From Roseovarius halotolerans (GTDB taxonomy: Bacteria > Pseudomonadota > Alphaproteobacteria > Rhodobacterales > Rhodobacteraceae), in the NCBI RefSeq assembly GCF_900172255.1, contig NZ_FWFU01000004.1, positions 186,001 to 250,000 of the forward strand: a stretch of DNA of 64,000 bases, written 5' to 3'. Below the pieces are notes generated by a model that searched no databases, was not told the origin of the DNA, and was given only the letters and a program-made list of their open reading frames with translations. Below are positions 17,326-25,907 of the stretch, piece after piece (the first letter of the stretch is position 1; each line of letters starts with the position of its first letter). A program made the translations under genes and the position numbers.

Positions 17326-18396
17326 ATGCCAGCCAAGATCCCCGCAACAATCGTCACCGGATTCCTGGGCGCCGGAAAGACCACGCTGATCCGGCACATG
17401 CTGGAACATGCCAACGGCAAGCGCATCGCGCTGATCATCAACGAATTCGGCGATCTGGGTGTCGATGGCGGCATCCTGAAGGGCTGCGGCATCGAGGGCT
17501 GCGCCGATGACGACGTGATGGAACTGAGCAATGGCTGCATCTGCTGCACCGTGGCCGAGGATTTCATCCCCACCCTGCAAAAGCTGCTGGAGCGCGACGC
17601 GCCGCCCGATCATATCGTGATCGAAACCAGCGGTCTTGCCCTGCCCCAGCCGCTGGTGCGGGCGTTCAACTGGCCCGAGATTTCCACACGCGTCACGGTG
17701 GACGGGGTGGTCACGGTGGTGGATGGCAAGGCCGTTGCCGAGGGCCGTTTCGCCCATGACGTCGCTAGGGTGGACGCCCAGCGCGCGCTGGACGAGAACC
17801 TTGACCATGAAACGCCCCTGTCGGAGCTGTTCGCCGACCAGATGGCCTGCGCCGACATGATCGTCGTCAACAAGGCCGACCTGCTGGACGCGACCGAGGC
17901 CGAAAGCCTGACCGACAGGCTGCGCGAAGAAAGCCGCGACGGCGTGCAGGTCATCAAGGCCACGATGGGGGCGTTGCCGGTGGATGTTCTGCTGGGCCAG
18001 GGCATCGGCGCCGAGGGGGACATGGCGGCGCGCCACGAGATCCATCACCATCATCACCATGATGACGAGGGGGACGGCGACCATCACCATCACCACGATC
18101 ACGACCATGACGAATTCGAGTCCTTCGTGGTGACGCGCCCTGAAATCGGGGATCCGGCGCGCTTTGCCGAGGAGGTGGCCGAGGTGATCCGCGCGCATGA
18201 CATCCTGCGGCTCAAGGGCTTCGTTGCCGTCACGGGCAAGCCCATGCGCATGACGCTTCAGGCGGTGGGGCCGCGCGTGGACAGCTATTTCGACCGCCCC
18301 TTCGGCGGTGCTCCGCGCGAAACCCGGCTGGTGGTGATCGGCCAGGCGGGGCTGGATCGCGCGGCGATCACGCAAGCGCTGTTAAGCCCATGCTGA
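17326..18396 (+). CDS. cobW: CobW-type G3E GTPase, metal chaperone of the cobN region
   Basis: A 356-residue GTPase thought to load metal into the cobaltochelatase system. The P-loop GFLGAGKTT is at residues 12-20, the metal-binding CICC at 71-74, and a flexible His/Asp-rich loop (about 236-263, including HHHHHH and HHHHHDHDHD) lies between the GTPase domain and the C-terminal CobW_C domain. The ATG at 17326 follows AAAGGAGG; the frame is open upstream but without similarity. Its stop overlaps the next gene by 7 bp, and cobN follows, so cobW-GNAT-cobN form one unit. Confidence 0.94.
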   Translation: MPAKIPATIVTGFLGAGKTTLIRHMLEHANGKRIALIINEFGDLGVDGGILKGCGIEGCADDDVMELSNGCICCTVAEDFIPTLQKLLERDAPPDHIVIETSGLALPQPLVRAFNWPEISTRVTVDGVVTVVDGKAVAEGRFAHDVARVDAQRALDENLDHETPLSELFADQMACADMIVVNKADLLDATEAESLTDRLREESRDGVQVIKATMGALPVDVLLGQGIGAEGDMAARHEIHHHHHHDDEGDGDHHHHHDHDHDEFESFVVTRPEIGDPARFAEEVAEVIRAHDILRLKGFVAVTGKPMRMTLQAVGPRVDSYFDRPFGGAPRETRLVVIGQAGLDRAAITQALLSPC

Positions 18397-18866
18397 TCGT
18401 TGCGCCTGACGATCCCTGCGCGCCCGGCCCGCGCGCCCTGCTGCAGGACAGCCGCGCGATGATGCTGGACCTGTTTCCCGCCGAGGATTGCTATGGGTTG
18501 ACGCCCGAGGCGCTGACGGCGCCGCATATCGCCTTTTTCACCGCCCGCGAGGGCGGCGCGGTGCTGGGCACCGGGGCGCTGGCGGTGATGGAAGGCTACG
18601 GCGAGGTCAAGGCGATGTTCACCGCGCCCAATGCGCGGGGCCGGGGCGTGGGCGCGGCCCTGTTGCGCCAGATCGAGGACGAGGCGCGTGCGCGCGCCCT
18701 GCCCTGCCTGCGTCTTGAGACCGGCAAGGGGCTGGACGATGCCATCCGGCTTTATGAGCGCGACGGCTTTGAGCGGCGCGGGATTTTCGGCGATTACCAA
18801 CCCAACGAGACCAGCGTTTTCATGGAAAAGCCGCTGGATGATTCAGGCGCCGCGGGCGCCATCTGA
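18390..18866 (+). CDS. GNAT-family N-acetyltransferase between cobW and cobN
   Basis: A 158-residue single-domain GNAT protein. The acetyl-CoA loop is GRGVGAALLRQIEDEA with the preceding beta-strand VKAMFTAPNA, and LYERDGFERRGIFGDYQPNE is the usual C-terminal motif. It overlaps cobW by 7 bp and precedes cobN by 13 bp, so it is translated with them. GNATs of this type acetylate small amines or peptides; no target is apparent. A role in B12 synthesis is suggested only by the tight operon. Confidence 0.9.
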   Translation: MLIVAPDDPCAPGPRALLQDSRAMMLDLFPAEDCYGLTPEALTAPHIAFFTAREGGAVLGTGALAVMEGYGEVKAMFTAPNARGRGVGAALLRQIEDEARARALPCLRLETGKGLDDAIRLYERDGFERRGIFGDYQPNETSVFMEKPLDDSGAAGAI

Positions 18867-18879
18867 AAGGCCAGGCGAC

Positions 18880-21800
18880 ATGCATCTTCTTGCCGCGACC
18901 CCCGGTTCCATCGACGACGGGCTTGAACCTGTCGATCCCGGCCAGACCCCGGCGGACGTGGTCGTGATCTCGGCCGCCGATACCGAACTGGCCGCGCTGA
19001 GCGCCGCGCGCGCCGAAATGGACGCGCCGCCGTCGCTGCGCCTGACCAGCCTGCATTACCTGCGCCATCCGATGTCGGTGGACATGCATCTGGATGCCTG
19101 CGCGACGCGCTCAAAGCTGGTGATCGCGCGGGTGCTGGGCGGTGTCGGCTATTGGAAATACGGCGCCGAGCAATATGCCGCGCGTTGCGTCGAGGCGGGC
19201 GTGAAGCTGGCGCTGCTGCCCGGTGACGACAAGCCCGATGCCGAGCTGCGCGGGCTTTCGACGGTGGGGGATGCGGATTACGATGCGCTCTGGTCCTATC
19301 TTGTCGAAGGCGGGCCGCAGAACGCCGCGAATTTCCTGGCCTATGCGCGCGCCATGCTGGAGGGCGGGGAACGCCCCGCTGCCGCCAGCCCGCTGTTGCG
19401 CGCCGGGGTCTATTGGCCCGGTGCAGGGGTCGCGGACCTATCGGCGGCGAAAGCGGCCTGGCGCGAGGGCGCGCCGGTGGTGCCGCTGATCTTTTACCGC
19501 GCGCTTCTGGAGGGGGCGGGGCTCAATCCGATCAACCGGCTGGTGAAATCGCTGCTGCGCGCGGGCATGGCACCGCTTCCGGTTTTCGTGGCCTCGCTGA
19601 AGGACCCGGTGTCGGTGGCGACGCTCGAACATCTGTTCGATGCCGCGCCGCCCGCGGTGATCCTGAACTGCACCGCCTTTGCGGTGGGATCGCCCCATGA
19701 TGGCGATGACGGCCCCGACAACCCGCTGACCATGCAGGCGGCCAATGGCGCGCCGGTTTTCCAGGTGGTGCTGGCGGGATCGGGCGAAGAGGCGTGGGCG
19801 ACCGGGCTGAGCGGTCTTTCGGCGCGCGATATCGCCATGAACGTGGCCCTGCCCGAGGTCGACGGGCGGGTTCTGAGCCGGGCTGTCAGCTTCAAGGGCG
19901 AGGCGTTTTTCGACGAGGCCACGCAATGCCCGATCGCCGCCTATCGCGCACAGGGCGACCGGGTGGAATTCGTGGCGGAACTGGCGAAGAACTGGGCCGA
20001 GCTGCGCGCCACGGAGGAAGGCGCGCGCCGGGTCGCGCTGGTGCTGGCCAATTATCCCAACAAGGACGGGCGGCTGGCCAATGGCGTGGGGCTGGATACG
20101 CCAGCGGGCACGGTGCATGTGCTGAGCCTTCTGAAGGAAGGCGGCTATCGCGTGAGCGGCGCACCGACCGACAGCGATGCGCTGATGCAGGCGGTGATGG
20201 CGGGGCCGACCAACTGGCTGACCGACCGCGCCGAACGGCAGGGCGGCGTGCGCCTGTCGCTCGCGGATTACCGCGCGGGATATGCAGAGTTGTCATGGGA
20301 TCTGCGCGAGGCGATGGAAAGCCGCTGGGGCGCGCCCGAGGACGACCCGTTTCTTGTGCCGGACACGGACGGGACAGGCGGGGCTTTTGCGCTTTCGGTG
20401 CTGGAATTCGGCAACGTGGTCGTGGGCATGCAACCGGCGCGGGGCTATAATATCGACCCGACCGACAGCTATCATTCCCCCGACCTCGTGCCGCCGCATA
20501 ATTATCTGGCCTTCTATATCTGGCTGCGGCGCAGCTTTGGTGCGCAGGCGGTGGTGCATATGGGCAAGCATGGCAACCTGGAATGGCTGCCGGGCAAGGC
20601 GCTGGCGCTGTCGCGGGATTGCTGGCCCGAGGCGGTGCTTGGGCCGATGCCGCATCTTTATCCCTTCATCGTCAACGATCCCGGTGAAGGCACGCAGGCC
20701 AAGCGGCGCGCGCAGGCGGTCATCATCGACCATCTGACCCCGCCGCTGACCCGCGCCGAGACCTATGGCCCGCTGCGTGATCTGGAGGCGCTGGTGGATG
20801 AGTATTATGAGGCCGCAGGGGTCGATCCGCGCCGCATCGACCATCTGCGCCGCGAGATCCTGAGCCTGAGCGCGGCCACCGGCCTGGACAAGGATGTGGG
20901 CTTCGGCGGCGAGGACGAGGCCACGGACCTTGCCAAGCTCGACGCCTATCTTTGCGAACTCAAGGAGGCGCAGATCCGCGACGGGCTGCATGTGTTCGGC
21001 GTCTCACCCGGGGGGCGGCAGGAACGCGACCTTGCCATCGCCCTCCTGCGGGTGCCGCGCGGACAGGGAAAGGGACGCGATGCGTCGATCATCCGGGCGC
21101 TGGCCGACGACCTGGGCCTGGGCTTTGATCCGCTCGATTGCGACATGGCCGCGCCCTGGCAGGGACCGCGACCCGATGCGCTGCACAGGCTTGCACCCGG
21201 CGCGTGGCGCAGCGCGGGCGACACCGTGGAGCGGCTCGAGGCGCTGGCGGTCGATATGATCGAGGGCAAGACACCCCCGCCGGGGGTGGCGAGCCGCGCG
21301 GTGATGGACCATGCGGTTGCGTATGTTTTGCCCGTGCTGCGCAGCTGCGGCCCCGATGAGGGGGCTGGCCTGCTCACCGGTCTTTCGGGGCGGTTCGTTC
21401 CACCCGGCCCCTCGGGGGCACCCACGCGCGGGCGGCTCGATACCCTGCCGACGGGGCGCAATTTCTTCAGCGTGGATGCGCGCGCGGTACCGACTCCGAC
21501 CGCCTGGGCGCTGGGGTGGAAATCGGCGAACCTCCTGATCGAAAAGCACCTGCAGACGCATGGCGACTGGCCGCGCACGATGCTGCTGACCGCCTGGGGC
21601 ACCGCCAACATGCGCACCGGGGGCGATGACATCGCGCAGGCAATGGCGCTGATGGGCGTGAAGCCCCGATGGGACAGCGCCAACCGCCGTGTCACCGGTT
21701 TCGAGGTGCTTCCCGAAGGCGTGCTGGCGCGGCCGCGTGTGGATGTGACCCTGCGCATCTCGGGCTTTTTCCGCGATGCCTTTCCGCAGCTGATCGCGCT

Positions 21801-22587
21801 ATTCGACAGCGCCGCGCGGGCAGTGATGGAAATGGACGAGCCCGAGGATATCAACCCCGCCGCCGCCCGCGCGCGCATCGAGGGTGCGCGCGCCCGCATC
21901 TACGGTGCCAAGCCCGGCGCCTATGGCGCGGGGTTGCAGGCGATGATCGACGAGCGGCTGTGGAACGACAAGGCGGACCTGGCCGAGGCCTATCTGACAT
22001 GGGGCAGCTATGCGTATGGCGCCAAGGACGAGGGCCGCCCCGACCGCGAGGGCTTCGAGACCCGGCTGCGCCAGACCGAAGCCATCGTGCAGAACCAGGA
22101 CAATCGCGAACACGACATCCTGGACAGCGACGACTATTACCAGTTCGAGGGCGGCGCGGCGGCGGCGGTCGAAACGCTTCAGGGACGCGGGCGACCGATC
22201 TGGCACAATGACCATTCGCGCCCCGAGCGCCCCGTGATCCGCAGCCTCGAGGACGAGATCGGCAGGGTGGTGCGCTCGCGCGTGGTCAATCCCAAATGGA
22301 TCGAGGGCGTGAAGCGGCACGGCTACAAGGGCGCCTTCGAGATCGCGGCGACGGTCGATTACCTCTTTGCCTTCGCCGCCACCACGGGCGCGGTGCGCGA
22401 CCATCATTTCGATCTGGTCGAGGCGGCGTTTCTGCAGGATGACGACACCCGCGATTTCATTGCCGAGCATAACGCCCCCGCCCTGCGCGAGATCGCCGAG
22501 CGTCTGGAGGAAGCGATAGAGCGGGGGCTTTGGGTGCCGCGTTCAAACACGGCGCGCGCGCGGATCGCCGCCGCGCGGGTCAGTTGA
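18880..22587 (+). CDS. cobN: Aerobic cobaltochelatase large subunit CobN
   Basis: Inserts cobalt into hydrogenobyrinic acid a,c-diamide with CobS and CobT and ATP. The 1235-residue protein is near the usual CobN size. Segments typical of the CobN/ChlH family include VVHMGKHGNLEWLPGKALALS, MQPARGYNIDPTDSYHSPDLVP and the C-terminal VNPKWIEGVKRHGYKGA. The ATG at 18880 is chosen for MHLLAATPGSIDDG and its close spacing to the acetyltransferase; the open frame upstream overlaps that gene. Its 3' end overlaps a convergent lipoprotein gene by 8 bp. CobS and CobT are not in the window. Confidence 0.97.
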   Translation: MHLLAATPGSIDDGLEPVDPGQTPADVVVISAADTELAALSAARAEMDAPPSLRLTSLHYLRHPMSVDMHLDACATRSKLVIARVLGGVGYWKYGAEQYAARCVEAGVKLALLPGDDKPDAELRGLSTVGDADYDALWSYLVEGGPQNAANFLAYARAMLEGGERPAAASPLLRAGVYWPGAGVADLSAAKAAWREGAPVVPLIFYRALLEGAGLNPINRLVKSLLRAGMAPLPVFVASLKDPVSVATLEHLFDAAPPAVILNCTAFAVGSPHDGDDGPDNPLTMQAANGAPVFQVVLAGSGEEAWATGLSGLSARDIAMNVALPEVDGRVLSRAVSFKGEAFFDEATQCPIAAYRAQGDRVEFVAELAKNWAELRATEEGARRVALVLANYPNKDGRLANGVGLDTPAGTVHVLSLLKEGGYRVSGAPTDSDALMQAVMAGPTNWLTDRAERQGGVRLSLADYRAGYAELSWDLREAMESRWGAPEDDPFLVPDTDGTGGAFALSVLEFGNVVVGMQPARGYNIDPTDSYHSPDLVPPHNYLAFYIWLRRSFGAQAVVHMGKHGNLEWLPGKALALSRDCWPEAVLGPMPHLYPFIVNDPGEGTQAKRRAQAVIIDHLTPPLTRAETYGPLRDLEALVDEYYEAAGVDPRRIDHLRREILSLSAATGLDKDVGFGGEDEATDLAKLDAYLCELKEAQIRDGLHVFGVSPGGRQERDLAIALLRVPRGQGKGRDASIIRALADDLGLGFDPLDCDMAAPWQGPRPDALHRLAPGAWRSAGDTVERLEALAVDMIEGKTPPPGVASRAVMDHAVAYVLPVLRSCGPDEGAGLLTGLSGRFVPPGPSGAPTRGRLDTLPTGRNFFSVDARAVPTPTAWALGWKSANLLIEKHLQTHGDWPRTMLLTAWGTANMRTGGDDIAQAMALMGVKPRWDSANRRVTGFEVLPEGVLARPRVDVTLRISGFFRDAFPQLIALFDSAARAVMEMDEPEDINPAAARARIEGARARIYGAKPGAYGAGLQAMIDERLWNDKADLAEAYLTWGSYAYGAKDEGRPDREGFETRLRQTEAIVQNQDNREHDILDSDDYYQFEGGAAAAVETLQGRGRPIWHNDHSRPERPVIRSLEDEIGRVVRSRVVNPKWIEGVKRHGYKGAFEIAATVDYLFAFAATTGAVRDHHFDLVEAAFLQDDDTRDFIAEHNAPALREIAERLEEAIERGLWVPRSNTARARIAAARVS

Positions 22588-23014
22588 GCGGCGTGCAGGT
22601 CATTCTGGCGCGCCCCTCGCCCTGAGGCGCGAGTTTGCAATCATATTCAAGCGGTTGCGACGCATCCGCCGGCGAGGACCGTGGTGCCTTTCGGGCGCGC
22701 GCGCTGGCGCAGGCGAGCCGCGCGACGAGCACCACCTGATCCCCGTCGAGATGCGCGACACGACAGCCGCTGACCTGTTCGATGGCGGCGACGGCGCGCT
22801 GTTCGACCGACTGGCGACGCGGCGCCCATTCGGGATTGACGCGGATCGCCTGAGCCCGCGCGCCAAGTGGATCGACACGCACGTCAAAGGTGCTCTTGCC
22901 GATGCTGACGCGCTGGGGGTCGATCCCGCGAAAGCCGGGGCCGGGCGTGTTGCACCCTGCCAGAAGCAGGCAAGCGAGCATCAGGGGCAAGGCATATGGC
23001 GGAGATCGGGTCAT
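22580..23014 (-). CDS. Uncharacterised small lipoprotein
   Basis: A 144-residue protein with a lipoprotein signal: hydrophobic LPLMLACLLLAGC, Cys21 being the likely acylated residue. The rest is Arg/Ala-rich with several further cysteines (SGCRVAHLDGDQVVLVARLACA and a C-terminal YDCKL...MTC), which could form disulfides in the periplasm. I do not recognise a family. It converges on cobN with an 8-bp overlap, so no shared function is implied. Its own promoter must lie in the 137-bp gap before the next gene. Confidence 0.7.
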   Translation of the reverse strand: MTRSPPYALPLMLACLLLAGCNTPGPGFRGIDPQRVSIGKSTFDVRVDPLGARAQAIRVNPEWAPRRQSVEQRAVAAIEQVSGCRVAHLDGDQVVLVARLACASARARKAPRSSPADASQPLEYDCKLAPQGEGRARMTCTPLN

Positions 23015-23151
23015 GACTCACCCTGCCCTGCCAATGGTTAACAATTCCTTTCCGACGGCACTTGCAGGCAGCGACACTCTGCCCCAGATATATTCCGGTT
23101 TCGGAATGTTATGAAGCCGTCAACCAGACCGTGACCATCGGGAGTCCCATC

Positions 23152-24372
23152 ATGTCCAGTCCTGCCTCGCGTCCTGCCGACAGCTATTCGCCCCTGTATT
23201 TTCTCGCCTCGCTCGGGGCCGGGGGACTGACGGTGACCTTTTTCATGTATCTGATGTTCTGGCTGCCCCATCCGGGCCGCCCCGTGCCGATCTTCGAGGA
23301 TGTCGCCGCCGGGCTTGCCTCGGGCGGGACCGCTCTAAGGCTTGCGATCGTGGTGGCGCTGATCGGGATCGCCGTGATGGCGTTTCTCAACATCAAGTTG
23401 CTGATCTGGAATATCGGCGCGCTGCGGCGCTTCCAGCAAAGCGAGGCCTATGCCGAGCTGCGCCGCACCAATGGCGAGACCACGCTTCTGGCGGCACCGC
23501 TGGCGGCGGCGATGACGGTCAATGTGGGGTTTATCCTGGGGCTGGTCTTTGTGCCGGGGCTGTGGGGAATCGTGGAATACCTGTTTCCGATGGCGCTGAT
23601 AGCCTTCCTTGCGATCGGCATCTGGGCGCTGCGGCTGGTCGGGCATTTCCTTGGCCGGGTGCTGAGCCAGGGGGGCGTCTATGACATGACCGCCCACAAC
23701 TCCTTTGCGCAGCTTCTGCCCGCCTTTGCGATCGCGATGGTCGGCGTCGGCCTTTCCGCCCCGGCGGCGATGAGCACCAACACGGTGATCGTGGGCGCAA
23801 GCCTTGTGCTGAGCACGTTTTTCGGCGTGACCGCGATCATCTACACGCTGTTCGCGGCGATCACCGGGCTGAATTCGATGCTGCATCACGGCACTGCCGA
23901 AGAATCGGCGCCGACGCTGATGGTGGTGGTGCCCATCGTGACGGTTCTGGGCATCATGTTCATGCGTCAGGATCACGGGCTGCATGTGGCTTTCGAGGTG
24001 CATTCCGGCGCGGGCGAGACGCTGATCTTCCTGTCGCGGCTGATCACCATCGAGCTGCTGTTCCTGGCGCTGGGCCTGCTTGTGCTCAAGCGGCAGGGCT
24101 ATTGGCGCAATTTCATCAGCGGCGAGCGGGCATCCGCGGGGTCCTATACGCTGATCTGTCCCGGCGTGGCCTTTGCGGTGCTGATGCATTTCTTCGTCAA
24201 CAAGGGGCTGGTCGCGGCCGGTGTCATCGCCAAGTTCGGCCCGGCCTATTGGGGGCTGACGGCCATCGCCATCCTGGCGCAGTTCGCCATGATCGCACTG
24301 GTGCTGCACCTCAATCGCAAGCATTTCACGCCGCGCAGCACCGCCCCTGCCGGGCCGCTGAGCGCCACCTGA
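23152..24372 (+). CDS. Polytopic membrane protein, possibly TsoY/TDT-like
   Basis: A 406-residue protein with roughly ten hydrophobic segments and short loops. Conserved-looking stretches include MYLMFWLPHPGRPVPIFEDV in the first loop and YDMTAHNSFAQLLPAFAIAMVGVGLS in the middle. The fold reminds me of TsoY-family proteins and, more loosely, of the ten-helix TehA/SLAC1 transporters; I am not certain of either. The ATG at 23152 sits after GGGAG; upstream in-frame codons carry no signal. A strong terminator follows at 24400, so it is not cotranscribed with cobO. A transport role is inferred from topology alone. Confidence 0.65.
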   Translation: MSSPASRPADSYSPLYFLASLGAGGLTVTFFMYLMFWLPHPGRPVPIFEDVAAGLASGGTALRLAIVVALIGIAVMAFLNIKLLIWNIGALRRFQQSEAYAELRRTNGETTLLAAPLAAAMTVNVGFILGLVFVPGLWGIVEYLFPMALIAFLAIGIWALRLVGHFLGRVLSQGGVYDMTAHNSFAQLLPAFAIAMVGVGLSAPAAMSTNTVIVGASLVLSTFFGVTAIIYTLFAAITGLNSMLHHGTAEESAPTLMVVVPIVTVLGIMFMRQDHGLHVAFEVHSGAGETLIFLSRLITIELLFLALGLLVLKRQGYWRNFISGERASAGSYTLICPGVAFAVLMHFFVNKGLVAAGVIAKFGPAYWGLTAIAILAQFAMIALVLHLNRKHFTPRSTAPAGPLSAT

Positions 24373-24399
24373 GCCACAGGGCTCGACATGATCCGGGGG

Positions 24400-24435
24400 A
24401 AAGGGCCGCGCGGGCGATGCGCGGCCCTTTCTCTT
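24400..24435 (+). terminator. Rho-independent terminator after the membrane protein gene
   Basis: A perfect 12-bp stem (AAAGGGCCGCGC, 24400-24411, with GCGCGGCCCTTT, 24419-24430) closes a 7-base loop and is followed by CTCTT. It lies 27 bp after the stop codon at 24372. Confidence 0.85.
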
Positions 24436-24481
24436 GCGGGGCGATGCCTTGCTAAGCGCCCATGAAGCATCCTATGTCTGG

Positions 24482-24500
24482 TCCCTGTTCCAATCAGGGA
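24482..24500 (+). promoter_or_regulatory. Small hairpin covering the purine-rich site before cobO
   Basis: TCCCTG (24482-24487) pairs exactly with CAGGGA (24495-24500), which is the only ribosome-binding-like sequence ahead of the cobO start at 24513. If it folds in the mRNA it would hide that site. Confidence 0.35.
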
Positions 24501-24512
24501 GACGCGCGCCAG

Positions 24513-25121
24513 ATGAGTGATGACAGCGACCGCCATGCCGCCAAGATGGCCAAGAAAAAGGCCGCCCGCGACAAGATCATGGCCACCAAGACCGATGAAA
24601 AGGGCCTGATCATCGTCCATACCGGCAAGGGCAAGGGCAAATCCAGTGCGGGGTTCGGGATGATCTTCCGCTGCATCGCCCATGACATGAGATGCGCCGT
24701 GGTGCAGTTCATCAAGGGCGGCATGTCCACCGGCGAGCGCGACCTGATCATGTCGAGGTTCAGCGACATCTGCGCCTTTCACACCATGGGCGAGGGATTC
24801 ACCTGGGAGACCCAGGACCGCGACCGAGATATCGAGATGGCACAGGCGGCGTGGAACAAGGCAAAGGAGCTGATCCGCGACGAAGCCAACAAGATGGTCC
24901 TGCTGGACGAGATCAACATCGCGCTGCGCTATGATTACATTGATATCAACGAGGTGGTGCAGTTCCTTGCCGAGGAGAAGCCGCATATGACCCATGTTGT
25001 CCTGACCGGGCGCAACGCCAAGGACGAGCTGATCGAGATCGCCGACCTCGTGACCGAAATGGAACTCGTGAAGCACCCGTTCCGTTCGGGGATCAAGGCA
25101 CAGATCGGGGTGGAGTACTGA
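24513..25121 (+). CDS. cobO: Cob(I)yrinic acid a,c-diamide adenosyltransferase (CobA/CobO/BtuR)
   Basis: Transfers adenosyl from ATP to cob(I)alamin-type corrinoids. The 202-residue protein has the P-loop HTGKGKGKSSAGFG (about residues 36-49), and ends with the family motif MELVKHPFRSGIKAQIGVEY, the signature of the CobO/BtuR class. The lysine-rich N-terminus is usual for CobO. The ATG at 24513 is chosen over one at 24462 because family members begin close to MSDDSDRHAAKM. Two Lin0512-family genes follow at 2 bp and with overlap. Confidence 0.96.
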   Translation: MSDDSDRHAAKMAKKKAARDKIMATKTDEKGLIIVHTGKGKGKSSAGFGMIFRCIAHDMRCAVVQFIKGGMSTGERDLIMSRFSDICAFHTMGEGFTWETQDRDRDIEMAQAAWNKAKELIRDEANKMVLLDEINIALRYDYIDINEVVQFLAEEKPHMTHVVLTGRNAKDELIEIADLVTEMELVKHPFRSGIKAQIGVEY

Positions 25122-25123
25122 CC

Positions 25124-25480
25124 ATGCCAAAGCACCGCGTATTGACCGAGTTCGGCCTTGGCACATCGCTCAGGCGGCAGGATTACACCGAGGCCGCGAC
25201 CCGCGCCGTCATGGATGCGCTGTGGCGCAATTCGATCAACATGGCCGAGCTGTTCGGCTTCGACAAGGCGTCGATGATCATCGACGTGGAGATCGCCGTG
25301 CAGGCGCCCGAAGAGGTGGATTGCGCCGCCGTGGCCGGGGTCTTTCCCTATGGCCAGGTCAGCGTCTCCGCGCATCATGGCGGACTGGATATCGTGCGTC
25401 CGGAGGGCACGGGCAAGCCCACGGTGATCGCCAACGCGGCAATTTCCGTCAGTTTCGAGATGGAGCGGGCCAATGGATGA
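25124..25480 (+). CDS. Lin0512-family protein, first of tandem pair
   Basis: A 118-residue protein of the conserved hypothetical Lin0512 type. It opens with LTEFGLGTSLRRQDYTEAATRAVMDAL and ends with VIANAAISVSFEM. It is clearly paralogous to the next gene over the first 65 residues (shared pattern: E.G.G..L...DY..AA.RA..DA). It starts 2 bp after cobO and overlaps its paralogue by 8 bp, so all three are cotranslated. The family has no assigned biochemical role; a link to corrinoids is inferred from coupling to cobO. Confidence 0.85.
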   Translation: MPKHRVLTEFGLGTSLRRQDYTEAATRAVMDALWRNSINMAELFGFDKASMIIDVEIAVQAPEEVDCAAVAGVFPYGQVSVSAHHGGLDIVRPEGTGKPTVIANAAISVSFEMERANG

Positions 25481-25841
25481 ACAGCGCATCATCATCGAAA
25501 TGGGCATGGGCAACGACCTGCATGGCATGGACTACCAGAAGGCCGCGCGGCGCGCGATCGAGGACGCGATGCGCCGCTCGACCCTGCCGATCTTTGGCGC
25601 GCTGGGGCTGGATCACACCGAGATGCGCGTGCAGGTGACGATCGGCGTGCAGGAGCCCGGCGCACTGGATACCGCAGCGTTGGCCGAGGGGCTGCCGCGC
25701 GGGCGCGCCGAGGTGCGCGCGGTCGCGGGCGGGCAGAACATGGTCGACCCGGCCAGCGGCGATACCCAGGTTGTCGCCACGGCGGCGATCGAGGCCTTCC
25801 TGCCGCGCCAGACCGGGCGCTGGCGCCTGTCGGAAAGCTGA
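25473..25841 (+). CDS. Lin0512-family protein, second of tandem pair
   Basis: A 122-residue paralogue of the preceding gene, starting MDEQRIIIEMGMGNDLHGMDY and continuing KAARRAIEDAMRRSTLPIF. The two probably arose by duplication and may form a hetero-oligomer. The start overlaps the end of the first copy by 8 bp. A 66-bp gap then leads to the GntR gene. No catalytic motif is evident to me. Confidence 0.85.
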   Translation: MDEQRIIIEMGMGNDLHGMDYQKAARRAIEDAMRRSTLPIFGALGLDHTEMRVQVTIGVQEPGALDTAALAEGLPRGRAEVRAVAGGQNMVDPASGDTQVVATAAIEAFLPRQTGRWRLSES

Positions 25842-25871
25842 CCAATGCCACGCTTGCCGCGCTTGCGCGGC

Positions 25872-25888
25872 GGTCATATGATCTGACC
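25872..25888. promoter_or_regulatory. Possible GntR-type operator (GGTCA-N7-TGACC)
   Basis: Inverted 5-bp arms GGTCA (25872-25876) and TGACC (25884-25888) lie 20 bp before the start of the GntR/FadR-family gene. FadR-subfamily sites are short palindromes of this general kind, so autoregulation is plausible. Confidence 0.3.
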
Positions 25889-25907
25889 AGTTCACGCAGG
25901 ACGCGCC

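Noticed and set aside
18030..18110. CAC/CAT-rich tract resembling a tandem repeat
   Set aside because: It encodes the His-rich metal loop normal for CobW proteins.
17200..18375. Upstream extension of the second DUF1636 gene opposite cobW
   Set aside because: The open frame continues, but only the last 109 codons resemble a protein family and have a ribosome site.
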